A DNA stretch of 64,000 bases from Tersicoccus sp. Bi-70 (GCF_001968825.1 NZ_MIEU01000011.1:492030-556029), one strand, 5' to 3'; counted from the first letter of the stretch, positions 1-8,619 are shown. Notes: generated by a model not told the origin, from the letters alone. Numbers and translations are program-made.

Positions 1-1
1 G

Positions 2-532
2 ACCGTCGTCGTGCACCCGCCGTTCCGCTGGCAGACCGGGTACGCGGAGCACTTCGCCACCGGCATCCGGCGGATCATGGCGGACTACGGTGTGACCATC
101 GCGGTGGAGAACATGTACCCGTGGCGTGTGCGCGGCCGGGACAGGCGTGCTTACCTGCCGCACTGGGATCCGGTCCCGCTCGAGTACGAGCACGTCACCT
201 GGGACTTCTCCCATGCGGCCTGCGCCGGCTCGCACAGCCTGCGCTCGGTGCAGGAACTGGGCTCACGGCTGCGGCACGTGCACCTGACGGACGGCTCGGG
301 CGCCCAGAACCGGGACGAGCACCTGCTGCCGGGAGAGGGCAACCAGGACCCCGCCGCGGTGCTGCGCCACCTCGTGGAGACCGACTGGGACGGCACGGTG
401 ATCGCCGAGGTCTCGACCCGAAAAGCGAAAGGTGCCGGCGAGCGGGAACAGCTGCTGGGAGACACGCTGTCCTTCGCTCGCCGGCACCTGGACCGGGCGG
501 GGCAGCCCGATCCGTCATCACTCGCACCTTGA
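2..532 (+). CDS. Sugar phosphate isomerase/epimerase, 3' part
   Basis: The gene enters from outside the window, so only about 176 C-terminal residues are visible and the true start is missing. They fit the xylose isomerase-like TIM barrel (AP endonuclease 2 superfamily). Candidate metal-ligand motifs occur in the expected order: VENMYP, a WDFSHA strand, HVHLTDGSG and IAEVST near the end. Such enzymes isomerise or epimerise sugars or inositol derivatives in the cytoplasm. The substrate cannot be read from this fragment. The next gene, proC, lies 395 bp downstream, so no operon link is evident. Confidence 0.75.
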   Translation, partial: TVVVHPPFRWQTGYAEHFATGIRRIMADYGVTIAVENMYPWRVRGRDRRAYLPHWDPVPLEYEHVTWDFSHAACAGSHSLRSVQELGSRLRHVHLTDGSGAQNRDEHLLPGEGNQDPAAVLRHLVETDWDGTVIAEVSTRKAKGAGEREQLLGDTLSFARRHLDRAGQPDPSSLAP

Positions 533-797
533 GGAGGTAGTCCTCACTCTAGGGATGCCGGATGGGCGGGCACTCGACGCCGTCTGGGCATTCTCTGGAC
601 GTCGGTCGGATGCACGTCCCACACCGATGGGACCCTCGAAGGATGACCGGCGTGGTCGCCGTGCGCTCGGCCGACGCGTGGGACACGAGAAGGGCCGGTG
701 GTCCGGTCCGCCGAAGCGGCCGGGCCACCGGCCCTCGGACCAGGTCGGGCAACCCGGTCCATCATCATCATCACTCGCACCTTCATGAGGTAGGACC
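499..797. repeat. Diverged direct duplication around a gene end
   Basis: The 3' end of the isomerase gene (499-543) resembles 745-797. The exact core CATCACTCGCACCTT occurs at 516-530 and 769-783, each followed within a few bases by GAGGTAG (534-540 and 787-793). In the isomerase frame both copies encode a variant of GQPxPSS(SS)LAP. The second copy has an expanded CAT triplet run. This looks like a partial duplication of the gene tail. Confidence 0.55.
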
Positions 798-927
798 AGC
801 GTAGGAAGCGAACGTGTGACGGGCCCGTGCACCGGCTGAGAAGTGGCTGGCAACGCGTCACTCCTGGATTCCTCGACGGCTCCGCACGGTGTGCGAGGGC
901 GACGGTACGGCTGGCACAATCGGCACC
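533..927. other. Intergenic stretch without a convincing gene
   Basis: These 395 bp separate the isomerase from proC. They contain the second copy of the duplication described at 499-797 and several frames open only because of high GC. No frame has family-like sequence and a ribosome binding site. A proC promoter should lie in the last 100 bp, but no convincing -35/-10 pair can be read. Confidence 0.5.
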
Positions 928-1800
928 ATGACCGATGCGACGACCAGCCCTGTCCCCACCGCGACCGACGCACGTCTCGCGTTCGTCGGCACCGGGTCGA
1001 TGAACGAGTCGATCCTCGCCGGCGTCCTGGCCTCCGGGAAGGATCCCGGCACCGTGGTCGCGACCGTCCGCCGCCCCGCGCGTGCCGAGGAGCTGCGGTC
1101 CCGCTTCGGCATCACGGTGCACGCGACGGGCGAGGACGACGCCGCGAACACCAGCGCGGTCGAGGGCGCCGACGTCGTCGTCCTCGGCGTCAAGCCCGTC
1201 GGCATCGAGGCGATGGCCCGGGAGATCGCGCCGGCGCTGGCGCCGGACACCGTCGTCGTCAGTGTGGCCGCCGCGGTCACCAACGCGATGATCGAGGCGG
1301 CACTGCCCGCCGGGCAGCCCGTCGTGCGCGTCATGCCCAACACGCCCTCCCGCGTCCAGCGCGGCGTGCTCGCCGTCTCGCCGGGCACGTCCGTCACGGA
1401 CGCGCAGACCGCGCTGGTGGAGGGCGTGCTGGCCGGCTCGGGCCTGGTCGTCACCGTCCCGGAGGAGCAGCAGGACGCCGTCTCGGCGATCAGCGGCTCG
1501 GGGCCGGCGTACGTGTTCTACCTGGCCGAGGCGATGACGGAGGCGGGCGTGGCCCTCGGACTGGACCGGGACCTGGCGGCCCGGCTGGCCGAGGAGACGG
1601 TGTCCGGAGCGGGCGAGCTGATGCGGACCTCCGACGACGACGCCGCCACCCTGCGCCGGAAGGTCACCAGCCCGAAGGGCACCACCGAACAGGCCATCGC
1701 GACCTTCGACCGGGAGGGCCTGCGGGACATCGTCGCGCACGGCACCGCCAACGCGGCCGCCCGCGCCGCCGAGATCACTGAGGAACTCTCCGGCAGCTGA
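928..1800 (+). CDS. proC: Pyrroline-5-carboxylate reductase
   Basis: This 290-residue protein performs the last step of proline synthesis, NAD(P)H-dependent reduction of 1-pyrroline-5-carboxylate, in the cytoplasm. The N-terminal Rossmann motif reads FVGTGSMNESIL. The family segments VRVMPNTPSRVQRG, SAISGSGPAYVFYLAEAM and RRKVTSPKGTTEQAI follow in order. Length is close to the family norm. The ATG at 928 is preferred to upstream in-frame GTGs because it puts the nucleotide-binding strand about 20 residues from the N-terminus. It is probably monocistronic and converges on ktrA. Confidence 0.95.
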   Translation: MTDATTSPVPTATDARLAFVGTGSMNESILAGVLASGKDPGTVVATVRRPARAEELRSRFGITVHATGEDDAANTSAVEGADVVVLGVKPVGIEAMAREIAPALAPDTVVVSVAAAVTNAMIEAALPAGQPVVRVMPNTPSRVQRGVLAVSPGTSVTDAQTALVEGVLAGSGLVVTVPEEQQDAVSAISGSGPAYVFYLAEAMTEAGVALGLDRDLAARLAEETVSGAGELMRTSDDDAATLRRKVTSPKGTTEQAIATFDREGLRDIVAHGTANAAARAAEITEELSGS

Positions 1801-1896
1801 GGCCTACGGCCGGGCTGTGCCTTCTGCCCGTCCGGGCGGTGCTTGCTGCCCGGGCGTGCGGCGCTGGCGCGCCTTCGCCCGGGCGTGCTGGCGCGC

Positions 1897-2565
1897 CTAC
1901 GGACGGGCGGCGAACCGCTCGATGAGGTCCACGTGGCCCGAGACGATCAACAGGTCCCGGCCCGAGACCTTGGTGTCCCCGGTCGCGTAGGTGAAGTCCT
2001 CGCCGGGCGACTTCACGCCCACGATCGTCACGCCGTACTTCTTCCGCACGGACGCCTCGCGGATGGTGAAGCCCTGGGTCTCCCGCGGCGGGCGCATCTT
2101 GACGATCGCGAAGTCGTCGTCGAACTCGATGTAGTCCAGCAGCCGGCCCGACACCAGGTGCGCCGCCCGGCGGCCGGCGTCGGCCTCGGGGTAGATCACG
2201 TGGTTCGCGCCGATGCGGGAGAGGATCTTGCCGTGCGCCGGGGTGATGGCCTTGACCCACAGGTGCTCGACGCCGAGGTCCACGAGGTTGACCGTGATCA
2301 GCACGGACGACTCGATGGACGTGCCCACCCCGACGACCGCGGAGTTGAACTCCTGTGCCCCGAGCTGGCGCAGCGCGTCGATGTCCGTGGCGTCGGCGTC
2401 CACGACGTGGGTGAGGGTGCCCGACCACTTCTGCACGAGTACGGGGTCGCGCTCGATCGCGAGCACCTCCCGGCCCTGCTTGACGAGCTGGTCGGCCGTC
2501 GCGGAACCGAACCGGCCGAGGCCGATGACGAGCACCGGCTGGTTGTGTGCGGGGCGGTCAGCCAA
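1897..2565 (-). CDS. ktrA: Potassium uptake regulatory subunit (TrkA/KtrA family)
   Basis: This 222-residue RCK protein gates a membrane K+ channel-transporter. The N-terminal RCK-N Rossmann fold shows VLVIGLGRFGSATADQL and an acidic residue at the end of the second strand (IERD), typical of adenine nucleotide or NAD binding. The C-terminal RCK-C domain spans roughly residues 135-220. Its start overlaps the end of ktrB by 8 bases, so the two are translationally coupled and their products should assemble together on the membrane. Confidence 0.9.
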   Translation of the reverse strand: MADRPAHNQPVLVIGLGRFGSATADQLVKQGREVLAIERDPVLVQKWSGTLTHVVDADATDIDALRQLGAQEFNSAVVGVGTSIESSVLITVNLVDLGVEHLWVKAITPAHGKILSRIGANHVIYPEADAGRRAAHLVSGRLLDYIEFDDDFAIVKMRPPRETQGFTIREASVRKKYGVTIVGVKSPGEDFTYATGDTKVSGRDLLIVSGHVDLIERFAARP

Positions 2566-3976
2566 GGATCGGCCTCTCTTCGGGGAAGTGGTACAGGGTA
2601 CGGCGCTGGCGCAGGGCGAGGGCTGTCGAGACGGTGATCGGTCCCATCCGGCCGAGGAACATCAGCACGGAGAGCACGTCCTTGCCCACCGGGGGCAGTT
2701 CCGCGGACAGGCCGTTGCTCAACCCGCAGGTCGCGAACGCGGAGATGACCTCGAACAGCACCCGGTCCAGGGACTGCCCGCTGATCTGCAGCAGCACGGC
2801 GGTCGCGACCATCACCATGGTCGCACTGATGGCGATCACCGCCATGGCCACCCGCATCACCGAGGGCGGGATCGTCCGGCCGTGACTGCGCACGTCGGCG
2901 TCGCCACGGGCCTCCGCGACGATGGCGAGGACGACGACGGCGATGGTCGTCACCTTGATGCCGCCCGCGGTCGAGGCCGAGCCGCCGCCGGCGAACATGA
3001 GCGCGTCCGTGACGAGGATCGACGTCTGGTCCAGGTGGTTCATGTCGACGAGGTTGAAGCCGCCCGACCGGGTCATCACGGACGCGAAGACGGCGTGCAG
3101 GATCTTGTCCGGCGTGCTCATCGAGCCGATCGTGCCGGGGTTGGACCACTCGAACGCGCCCCAGGCGATCGAGCCGACCACGAGCAGGATCACCGACACC
3201 TCGACGGTCAGCTTCGCGTGCAGGGTCCACGCGTGGAACCGGGCGCGGGTGAAGAGCAGCACCATGATCACGGGGAAGCCCAGCGAGCCGATGAAGACGC
3301 CGGCCATCAGCGGCAGCAGGATCCACAGGTCCTCGCCGTAGGGGACGATGCCGTCGCTGTGCGGGGTGAAGCCGGCGTTGTTGAACGCGGAGATCGCGTA
3401 GAATACGGCGTGCCACAGGGCCTGGCCCACCGACTCGCCGAGCATCATGAACCGCGGCGCGAGGATCAGCGCGATCGCGAGCTCGATGGTGACCGACGTC
3501 GTCACGACGATCCGCAGCAGCGCACCGACCTCGCCGAGCCGGCCGATGTTCATCTCCTCGAGGGCGATCAGCTTGCCGCGCACCCCGAGCCGGCGACTGA
3601 CCGCCATCGCCAGGATCGAGGCGAGGGTGAGCACACCCAGGCCGCCGATCTGGATCGCCAGCAGGATCACCACCTGGCCGAAGGCCGACCAGTGGGTCGC
3701 GGTCGAGACGACGGTCAGTCCGGTGACGCACACGGCGGAGACCGCAGTGAAGAGGGAGTCGTGCAGCGGCGTCGACTGACCGCTGGTGGTCGCCAGCGGC
3801 AGCGAGAGCAGCCCCGTGAAGACGAGCACGATGCAGGCGAAGGTGATCAGCGCCAGCCTCGCGGGCGAACTGCCGGCGAGCCGGTCGACGAAGTCACGCG
3901 CGACGGACAGCAGCCAGAACGGGCTGCGGTCGTCGTCCCTCGTCCAGGGGGTGCGGGTGGTGGCCATCGCCTCCAT
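2558..3976 (-). CDS. ktrB: Potassium uptake membrane subunit (TrkH/KtrB family)
   Basis: This is a roughly 472-residue polytopic membrane protein. Four pore-loop regions with selectivity-filter glycines are visible in order: VCVTGLTVV, NNAGFTPH, TRSGGFNLVD and ATCGLSNGL. The loop SASTAGGIKVTT is typical of KtrB. It moves K+ (with Na+ in many homologues) under control of KtrA. The start is uncertain: ATGs at 3976 and 3967 are both possible, and longer N-termini rich in Arg are unlikely. It is divergent from acuC with only about 65 bp between them, so the promoters overlap. Confidence 0.9.
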   Translation of the reverse strand: MEAMATTRTPWTRDDDRSPFWLLSVARDFVDRLAGSSPARLALITFACIVLVFTGLLSLPLATTSGQSTPLHDSLFTAVSAVCVTGLTVVSTATHWSAFGQVVILLAIQIGGLGVLTLASILAMAVSRRLGVRGKLIALEEMNIGRLGEVGALLRIVVTTSVTIELAIALILAPRFMMLGESVGQALWHAVFYAISAFNNAGFTPHSDGIVPYGEDLWILLPLMAGVFIGSLGFPVIMVLLFTRARFHAWTLHAKLTVEVSVILLVVGSIAWGAFEWSNPGTIGSMSTPDKILHAVFASVMTRSGGFNLVDMNHLDQTSILVTDALMFAGGGSASTAGGIKVTTIAVVVLAIVAEARGDADVRSHGRTIPPSVMRVAMAVIAISATMVMVATAVLLQISGQSLDRVLFEVISAFATCGLSNGLSAELPPVGKDVLSVLMFLGRMGPITVSTALALRQRRTLYHFPEERPILG

Positions 3977-4041
3977 TGTCCACGCTCGCGCGCGCGACGC
4001 GGGAGGCACGACCGGTCGGCTCGCCCCGTAGGGTAGGGACG

Positions 4042-5244
4042 GTGAGGGACCGACCGAGGAGCAGCGACACCTCCGCTGTCGTGTGGGGCGAGTCGCTGAC
4101 CGCCTACAACTTCGGTGAGCAGCACCCGATGCACCCCAGCCGGCTGGACCTGACGGCACGCCTGGCCACCGAGCTGGGCCTGTTCGAGCGGCCCGGCGTG
4201 CAGCGCATCGAGCCGCACGTCGCGACCGACGCCGAGCTGGCCACCGTGCACGATCCCGCGTACATCGACGCCGTCCGGCGGGTCAGCGACGACCCCAGCG
4301 TCCCGGACGAGACCCGTGGGCTCGGCACCACCGACGACCCGGCCTTCGCGGGCATGCACGAGGCCAGCGCCCGGATCGTCGGCGGCTCCCTGCAGGCCGC
4401 CGACGCCATCGTCGACGGCACCGCCACCCGGGCGGTCAACTTCGCCGGCGGCATGCACCACGCGGCCCGGCACCGGGCCAGCGGCTTCTGCATCTACAAC
4501 GACGCCGCGGCCGCGGTGGCCCGCCTGCTGGACCGGGGCGTCTCCCGCGTGCTCTACATCGACGTCGACGCCCACCACGGCGACGGCACCGAGAGCATCT
4601 TCTGGGACGAGCCGCGGGTGATGACCATCTCCCTGCACGAGACGGGGCTCGCCCTCTTCCCCGGCACCGGCTTCGCCAACGACATCGGCGGAGCCGAGGC
4701 GCAGGGGTCGGCCGTCAACGTCGCCCTCCCGCCGACGACGGGCGACGGGGCCTGGCTGCGTGCCTTCCACGCCGTCGTCCCGCAGCTCGCCCGTGCGTTC
4801 GCGCCCGAGGTGATCGTCAGCCAGCACGGCTGCGACAGCCACTTCCAGGACCCGCTGACGGACCTGCGCACCAGCGTCGACGCCCAGCGGCAGGTGGCGC
4901 TCGACGTCCGGGATCTGGCGACCGACCTGTGCGAGGGCCGCTGGCTGGCCACCGGCGGGGGCGGTTACAGCACCACCGCCGTCGTGCCGCGGGTGTGGGC
5001 CCACCTCGTCGGCATCGTCACCGGGGATCCGGTGCCCGTGCAGGCGCCGACCCCGCGCGGCTGGCAGGACTACGTGCTCGAGCGCTACGGCAAGGAGGCG
5101 CCGCTGTGGATGACGGACGACGTGGACCTGTGGTGGCGCTCGTGGGAGGTCGGCTACGACCCGAACGACGACGTCGACCGTGCCGTCATGGCCACGCGCA
5201 AGGAACTCTTCCCGCTGCACGGACTGGATCCGTGGTTCGACTGA
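4042..5244 (+). CDS. acuC: AcuC-type histone deacetylase-fold amidohydrolase
   Basis: This protein of about 400 residues has the class I deacetylase fold. The Zn and catalytic motifs are all present: GGMHHA and SGFCIYND, VDAHHGDGTESIF, QHGCDSHFQDPL and GGGGYS. AcuC enzymes remove acetyl groups from protein lysines and, in Bacillus, reactivate acetyl-CoA synthetase. A GTG at 4042 preceded by GGGTAGGGA fits the family N-terminus; upstream in-frame ATGs would add an Arg-rich extension overlapping ktrB. The last codons run into a small tandem duplication. The target protein is inferred, not shown. Confidence 0.9.
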   Translation: MRDRPRSSDTSAVVWGESLTAYNFGEQHPMHPSRLDLTARLATELGLFERPGVQRIEPHVATDAELATVHDPAYIDAVRRVSDDPSVPDETRGLGTTDDPAFAGMHEASARIVGGSLQAADAIVDGTATRAVNFAGGMHHAARHRASGFCIYNDAAAAVARLLDRGVSRVLYIDVDAHHGDGTESIFWDEPRVMTISLHETGLALFPGTGFANDIGGAEAQGSAVNVALPPTTGDGAWLRAFHAVVPQLARAFAPEVIVSQHGCDSHFQDPLTDLRTSVDAQRQVALDVRDLATDLCEGRWLATGGGGYSTTAVVPRVWAHLVGIVTGDPVPVQAPTPRGWQDYVLERYGKEAPLWMTDDVDLWWRSWEVGYDPNDDVDRAVMATRKELFPLHGLDPWFD

Positions 5245-5260
5245 CATGGTTCGACTGACA
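5233..5260. repeat. 14-bp tandem duplication over the acuC stop codon
   Basis: TGGTTCGACTGACA occurs twice head-to-tail at 5233-5246 and 5247-5260, followed by a third partial copy (TGGTGCGA). The first copy encodes the acuC C-terminus and stop codon. It looks like a recent slippage event. Confidence 0.85.
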
Positions 5261-5285
5261 TGGTGCGATCGAGGTGGCACGACTG

Positions 5286-5942
5286 ATGGCGGAACCCGCG
5301 GGTGAGAAGGCCCTGGCGATCGACGGGAACACGGACGTGCCGGCCGACAGGCCGGAGACGCCGGGCCGCCCGCTGCCGCCCACGATCGCCGAGGCGAGCA
5401 CCGCCGAGCGTCCGGACGGGCGCGCCGGTGAGGTGTACGGGGTGCTCGCCGACGCCACGCGGCGCCGCCTCCTGACGGCGCTGCGCGGGCAGGAGAAGTC
5501 GGTCGGGGACCTGGTGATCGAGCTCGCCGTGAGCCAGCCGACCGTGTCCAAGCACCTGCGCACTCTGCGCGAGGGCGGCCTGGTGCGGATGCGCGCCTCC
5601 GGTCAGCGCCGGCTGTACTCGATCCGGCTCGAGCCGCTCCAGGAGGCCTCCCGGTGGCTCGGCGACTTCCTGCCCGTGGCCGCGGTCGCGGCGGCCACCC
5701 CCGGCGGGGAACCGGCGGGGGAGGGTGCCCGGCGCGCCGCCGAGACCGGTGCCGCCGCGCGGGTCGCCGCGGGAGCTACGGCGGAGCAGGCCGAGCGTCG
5801 GCCGACCGGAGCGGACGACGAGGCGGCCCCGGACGAGGACGGCACGTCCCCGATCGGACGCACCGTCGGCCGGGCCGCCGGCCGCGCCGCCGAGATGATC
5901 GCGAACATCCCTCGGCTGCGTCGGCGCAACGGCCGGTACTGA
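5286..5942 (+). CDS. ArsR-type winged-helix transcriptional regulator
   Basis: The protein is about 218 residues. Residues about 47-125 form an ArsR/SmtB-like winged helix: EVYGVLADATRRRLLTAL, then the recognition helix VSQPTVSKHLRTLREGGLV and the wing RLYSI. No clear metal-binding Cys cluster is visible, so it may not sense metal. The remaining 85 residues are an Ala/Gly-rich, probably disordered tail ending in a basic patch (RLRRRNGRY). ATG 5286 is chosen because GAGGTGG lies 8 bases upstream; GTG 5274 is an alternative. It sits 41 bp after acuC and may be cotranscribed. Confidence 0.8.
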   Translation: MAEPAGEKALAIDGNTDVPADRPETPGRPLPPTIAEASTAERPDGRAGEVYGVLADATRRRLLTALRGQEKSVGDLVIELAVSQPTVSKHLRTLREGGLVRMRASGQRRLYSIRLEPLQEASRWLGDFLPVAAVAAATPGGEPAGEGARRAAETGAAARVAAGATAEQAERRPTGADDEAAPDEDGTSPIGRTVGRAAGRAAEMIANIPRLRRRNGRY

Positions 5943-6159
5943 ACCCGCCACCGACCGCCGTGCGGCGTCGAGCCGGCCCACGCCTCCCGGATCCGGTGCC
6001 GGCGTCCGTGCGTGTCGGCGCTACCCGCGCGCCGACGGGCGTTAAGGTGCGCGCTTTCACTTCTGCCACGCCAGCCACTAGAGTGACGTGAGCACCGTCC
6101 CCGGCGTGTCGAACACACCCGTGCGTGGGAGTGTTCGTCGGGCAGAGAGGGACAGGGGA

Positions 6160-6369
6160 ATGGCTCCAGAGCAGAACTTCGCCAACGTGAAGTTCCTGAC
6201 CGTGGCGGAAGTCGCCGAGATGATGCGCGTGTCGAAGATGACGGTCTACCGTCTCATCCACGCCGGTGACCTGCCCGCGGTCCAGTTCGGCCGCTCCTAC
6301 CGGGTTCCGGAGTCCGCGGTCACCGACTACCTGCGCTCCGCGGGGATGCCGGACGTCGACACCGCCTGA
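6160..6369 (+). CDS. bldC: BldC-family MerR-like DNA-binding protein
   Basis: This 69-residue protein is almost entirely a MerR-type winged helix: KFLTVAEVAEMMRVSKMTVYRLIHAGDLP followed by the wing FGRSYRVPESAVTDYL. It matches BldC of Streptomyces, a small regulator that binds direct repeats cooperatively and controls development; in non-sporulating relatives its role is less clear. The start at 6160 follows AGGGACAGGGGA. An upstream in-frame start at 6088 would add a non-conserved extension. Confidence 0.9.
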   Translation: MAPEQNFANVKFLTVAEVAEMMRVSKMTVYRLIHAGDLPAVQFGRSYRVPESAVTDYLRSAGMPDVDTA

Positions 6370-6544
6370 CCGCCCTGCCGCCGTCCCCGGCGAACGGACG
6401 GTGACCCCCGGGCATCCGGGCGGTGACGGCCGGAACCGGTGATGCGGGTACCCTTGAGGGGAACCGCCGGCACGGCCACGGGTGTCGCTGTGCGCCCGAA
6501 GCGGTCGCCGGACCGTCAACAGACATCGAATGAGTGGAGGACAC

Positions 6545-6643
6545 GTGGGTTCAGTCATCAAGAAGCGCCGGAAGCGGATGGCCAAGAAGAAGCACCGCAA
6601 GCTGCTGCGCAAGACTCGTCACCAGCGTCGCAACAAGAAGTAG
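6545..6643 (+). CDS. Small basic ribosomal protein bS22 (AURKAIP1/COX24-like)
   Basis: The gene encodes 32 residues beginning GSVIKKRRKRMAKKKHRK and ending RHQRRNKK, over half Lys/Arg. It matches the actinobacterial AURKAIP1/COX24-domain peptide seen in mycobacterial 30S subunits near the decoding centre and named bS22. It uses a GTG start with GGAGG four bases upstream. It lies just downstream of bldC, the usual actinobacterial order, and is followed by a strong intrinsic terminator. It is easily missed by gene callers because of its size. Confidence 0.9.
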   Translation: MGSVIKKRRKRMAKKKHRKLLRKTRHQRRNKK

Positions 6644-6660
6644 GCGACACCTCGGTCAAC

Positions 6661-6693
6661 GAGCGCCGGCTCCCATCGCGTGGGCCGGCGCTC
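6661..6693 (+). terminator. Intrinsic terminator after bS22
   Basis: GAGCGCCGGC (6661-6670) pairs perfectly with GCCGGCGCTC (6684-6693) around a 13-base interior, followed by a T-containing tract. It starts 18 bases after the bS22 stop codon. Confidence 0.75.
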
Positions 6694-6748
6694 GACTGTT
6701 CTCCGGGCCGCTCACCGGTTCGGCCCCGCACTCGCCTGGAGGAACCCG

Positions 6749-7021
6749 ATGGCCGCATCCGCCGGATCGACGCCCGCCCCCGCGCCGCGGGTGGAGCTGC
6801 TGACCCGCCCGGGCTGTCACCTGTGCGAGGACGCCCGGCAGGTGGTGCAGGAGGTGACCGCCTCGCTCGGCCTCACCTGGGCGGAGCGGTCCATCGACGG
6901 TGACGCGGAGCTGACCGCACGATTCGGCGAGGAGATCCCGGTGCTGATGATCGACGGGGTGCAGCGCGACTTCTGGCGGATCGACCCGCAGCGGCTGCGC
7001 CGGTTGCTCGCCGGCGCCTGA
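6749..7021 (+). CDS. Glutaredoxin-like protein (DUF836 type)
   Basis: This 90-residue thioredoxin-fold protein has the redox motif RPGCHLCEDA (CxxC) near residue 25 and the cis-Pro segment EEIPVLMIDG. It fits the short glutaredoxin-like family common in actinobacteria; the physiological partner is unknown. The start at 6749 is set by GGAGGAACCCG just upstream. An in-frame ATG at 6680 lies inside the preceding terminator and is rejected. Confidence 0.85.
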   Translation: MAASAGSTPAPAPRVELLTRPGCHLCEDARQVVQEVTASLGLTWAERSIDGDAELTARFGEEIPVLMIDGVQRDFWRIDPQRLRRLLAGA

Positions 7022-7034
7022 CGCGAAGGCCGGC

Positions 7035-7904
7035 TCAGCGCGCCCAGGGCGCGGCGGCCGACGCCTTGCGGAACCACGGCCGCGCGGGGCGCAGCCAGAG
7101 CATCACGACGCCGACGATACCGACGACCATGGCCAGGCCGCCGAGGTTGATGCCGAAGAAGAGCAGCGAGCACGCCGCCAGCACGGTGCCGAGGATCCGG
7201 GCCCAGTTCCTGCCGCGCCGGACGAACACGACGACGAGCACGTAGAGGGCGAGGGCGATGACGCCGCCCACGAGCAGGACCGACTGGGCGGCGCTGGCCA
7301 GTTCGGCGGAGCTGAAGCCCTGCGTGTTCTGCCCGGTCTGCTGCAGCGCCCGCTCGATGTAGTCCTGACCCTGCGGTGAGCCGATGAAGGCCGCCTGCAT
7401 CGCGGTGTAGATCATGGCGAGCAGGCCACCGGCGGCGATCAGCCAGGAGCCGATGTTCACCTCGCGCGGCATCGTCGCCGGGCGCGACGGCGACCCGGCG
7501 CCCCAGGAATTCGGGTCCTGCTGGTACGGAGTCTGCTGGTACGAGTTCTGCTGACCGTAGGGCTGCTGGTGCCCGTAGGCGGGGTACTGCTGCTGCCCGT
7601 AGCCCTGCTGCCCGTCCTGGCCGTACGCGGGCTGCCGGCCCTGGCCGTACGTCGGTTGCTGCCCGTAGGAGGGCTGGCCGTAGCCCTGGTCGGGCTGATC
7701 GTGGGAGGACTGGCCGTACGTCGGCTGCTGGCCGTACGAGGGCTGTCCGTAGCCCTGCTGGTCCTGGTCGGACGAGGGCTGCTGCTGCCCGTAGGCGGGA
7801 TAGCCCTGGCCGCTCGAGGACGGCTGACCGTACTCCGGGTACCGTGCGCGGTCCTGGCCGTCGTCGTCGGCCGGTCGAGGGTTCTCCGGGTTGCCGTTGC
7901 TCAT
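7035..7904 (-). CDS. Membrane protein with a long YGQ-rich disordered domain
   Basis: The protein is about 289 residues. Residues 1-145 are low complexity, built from repeats such as [13 protein letters not shown] and very rich in Gly, Gln and Tyr, so probably disordered and exposed. The C-terminal half has four hydrophobic segments (about residues 160-180, 205-235, 245-270 and 260-280), including [19 protein letters not shown] and [18 protein letters not shown]. No enzymatic motif is visible. ATG 7904 follows AGGAG. Similar Q/Y/P-rich tails occur on actinobacterial membrane proteins of unknown function. Confidence 0.75.
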   Translation of the reverse strand: MSNGNPENPRPADDDGQDRARYPEYGQPSSSGQGYPAYGQQQPSSDQDQQGYGQPSYGQQPTYGQSSHDQPDQGYGQPSYGQQPTYGQGRQPAYGQDGQQGYGQQQYPAYGHQQPYGQQNSYQQTPYQQDPNSWGAGSPSRPATMPREVNIGSWLIAAGGLLAMIYTAMQAAFIGSPQGQDYIERALQQTGQNTQGFSSAELASAAQSVLLVGGVIALALYVLVVVFVRRGRNWARILGTVLAACSLLFFGINLGGLAMVVGIVGVVMLWLRPARPWFRKASAAAPWAR

Positions 7905-8058
7905 CGATCCAGCTCCTGGTCTCGGCCGTCGTCGCCGTGTGCGGCGGGCATCGGTCGCGAGGTCGTCCCGGCCCGGAGACACAGCAGGGTTGCAGCACGT
8001 CACTGCGGACGTACTGCAACCCTACCGTGAGACGGATCCGCCGGATCGGCGGTCCGGA

Positions 8059-8619
8059 TCAGGCCTGCGGAGCCACGTACTCGACGTCGAGGTCGATGGT
8101 GACCTTGTCGCCGACCAGCACGCCGCCGGCCTCGAGCGCCGCGTTCCAGGTGATGCCGAACGCCTTGCGGCTGATCGAGGTGGAGGCGTTGACGCCGGTG
8201 CGGGTGATGCCGAACGGGTCGGTGACGACGCCGCTGAGCTCGCCGGTCAGGGTGACCTCCTGGGTGGTGCCGCGGATGGTCAGCTCACCGGTGATGGTCA
8301 GGTCGTCGGGGGTGCCGGAGACGGAGGTCGACCGGAACGAGATCGTGGGGTGGTTCTCGGCGTCGAAGAAGTCGGCACCGCGGACGTGGCCGTCACGGTT
8401 CTCGTCCTTGGAGTTGATGCTCGCGACGTCGATGTCGGTGACGACGGAGGTCTGCTCCAGCGTCTCGCCGACGTTCAGGGTCGAGGTGAAGGAGTCGAAC
8501 GTGCCGCGCACCTTGCTGATGCCGGCGTGCCGCACCGACCACGCCACGTGGCTGTGGGAGGCGTCCGCGGTCCACACGCCCTGCTGGAGTCCCTGGATCT
8601 GCTCGATGGAGGTCGTCAT
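8059..8619 (-). CDS. YceI-family lipid-binding protein
   Basis: This 186-residue protein matches the YceI beta-barrel lipocalin-like family along its full length: VWTADASHSHVAWSVRH at the start, then GTFDSF, FFDAENHPTISFRS, LTIRGTTQEVTL and AFGITWN. YceI proteins bind polyisoprenoid or amphiphilic ligands. No signal peptide is seen, so this copy is probably cytoplasmic. Upstream lies an inverted repeat of the kind bound by MarR regulators (8679-8696). Confidence 0.9.
   Translation of the reverse strand: MTTSIEQIQGLQQGVWTADASHSHVAWSVRHAGISKVRGTFDSFTSTLNVGETLEQTSVVTDIDVASINSKDENRDGHVRGADFFDAENHPTISFRSTSVSGTPDDLTITGELTIRGTTQEVTLTGELSGVVTDPFGITRTGVNASTSISRKAFGITWNAALEAGGVLVGDKVTIDLDVEYVAPQA

Noticed and set aside
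544..1740. Long minus-strand open frame antisense to proC
   Set aside because: Its composition is Arg/Gly/Asp-rich without family sequence, and it lies opposite a clear proC. High-GC DNA keeps such shadow frames open.
1801..1896. Short repeats between proC and ktrA
   Set aside because: GCCCGGGCGTGC and TGGCGCGCCT recur here, but they are small GC-rich motifs in a convergent gap, most simply a bidirectional terminator region.
2213..4036. 607-codon plus-strand frame opposite ktrA/ktrB
   Set aside because: It reads as His/Arg/Asp-rich noise and is fully antisense to two well-supported genes.
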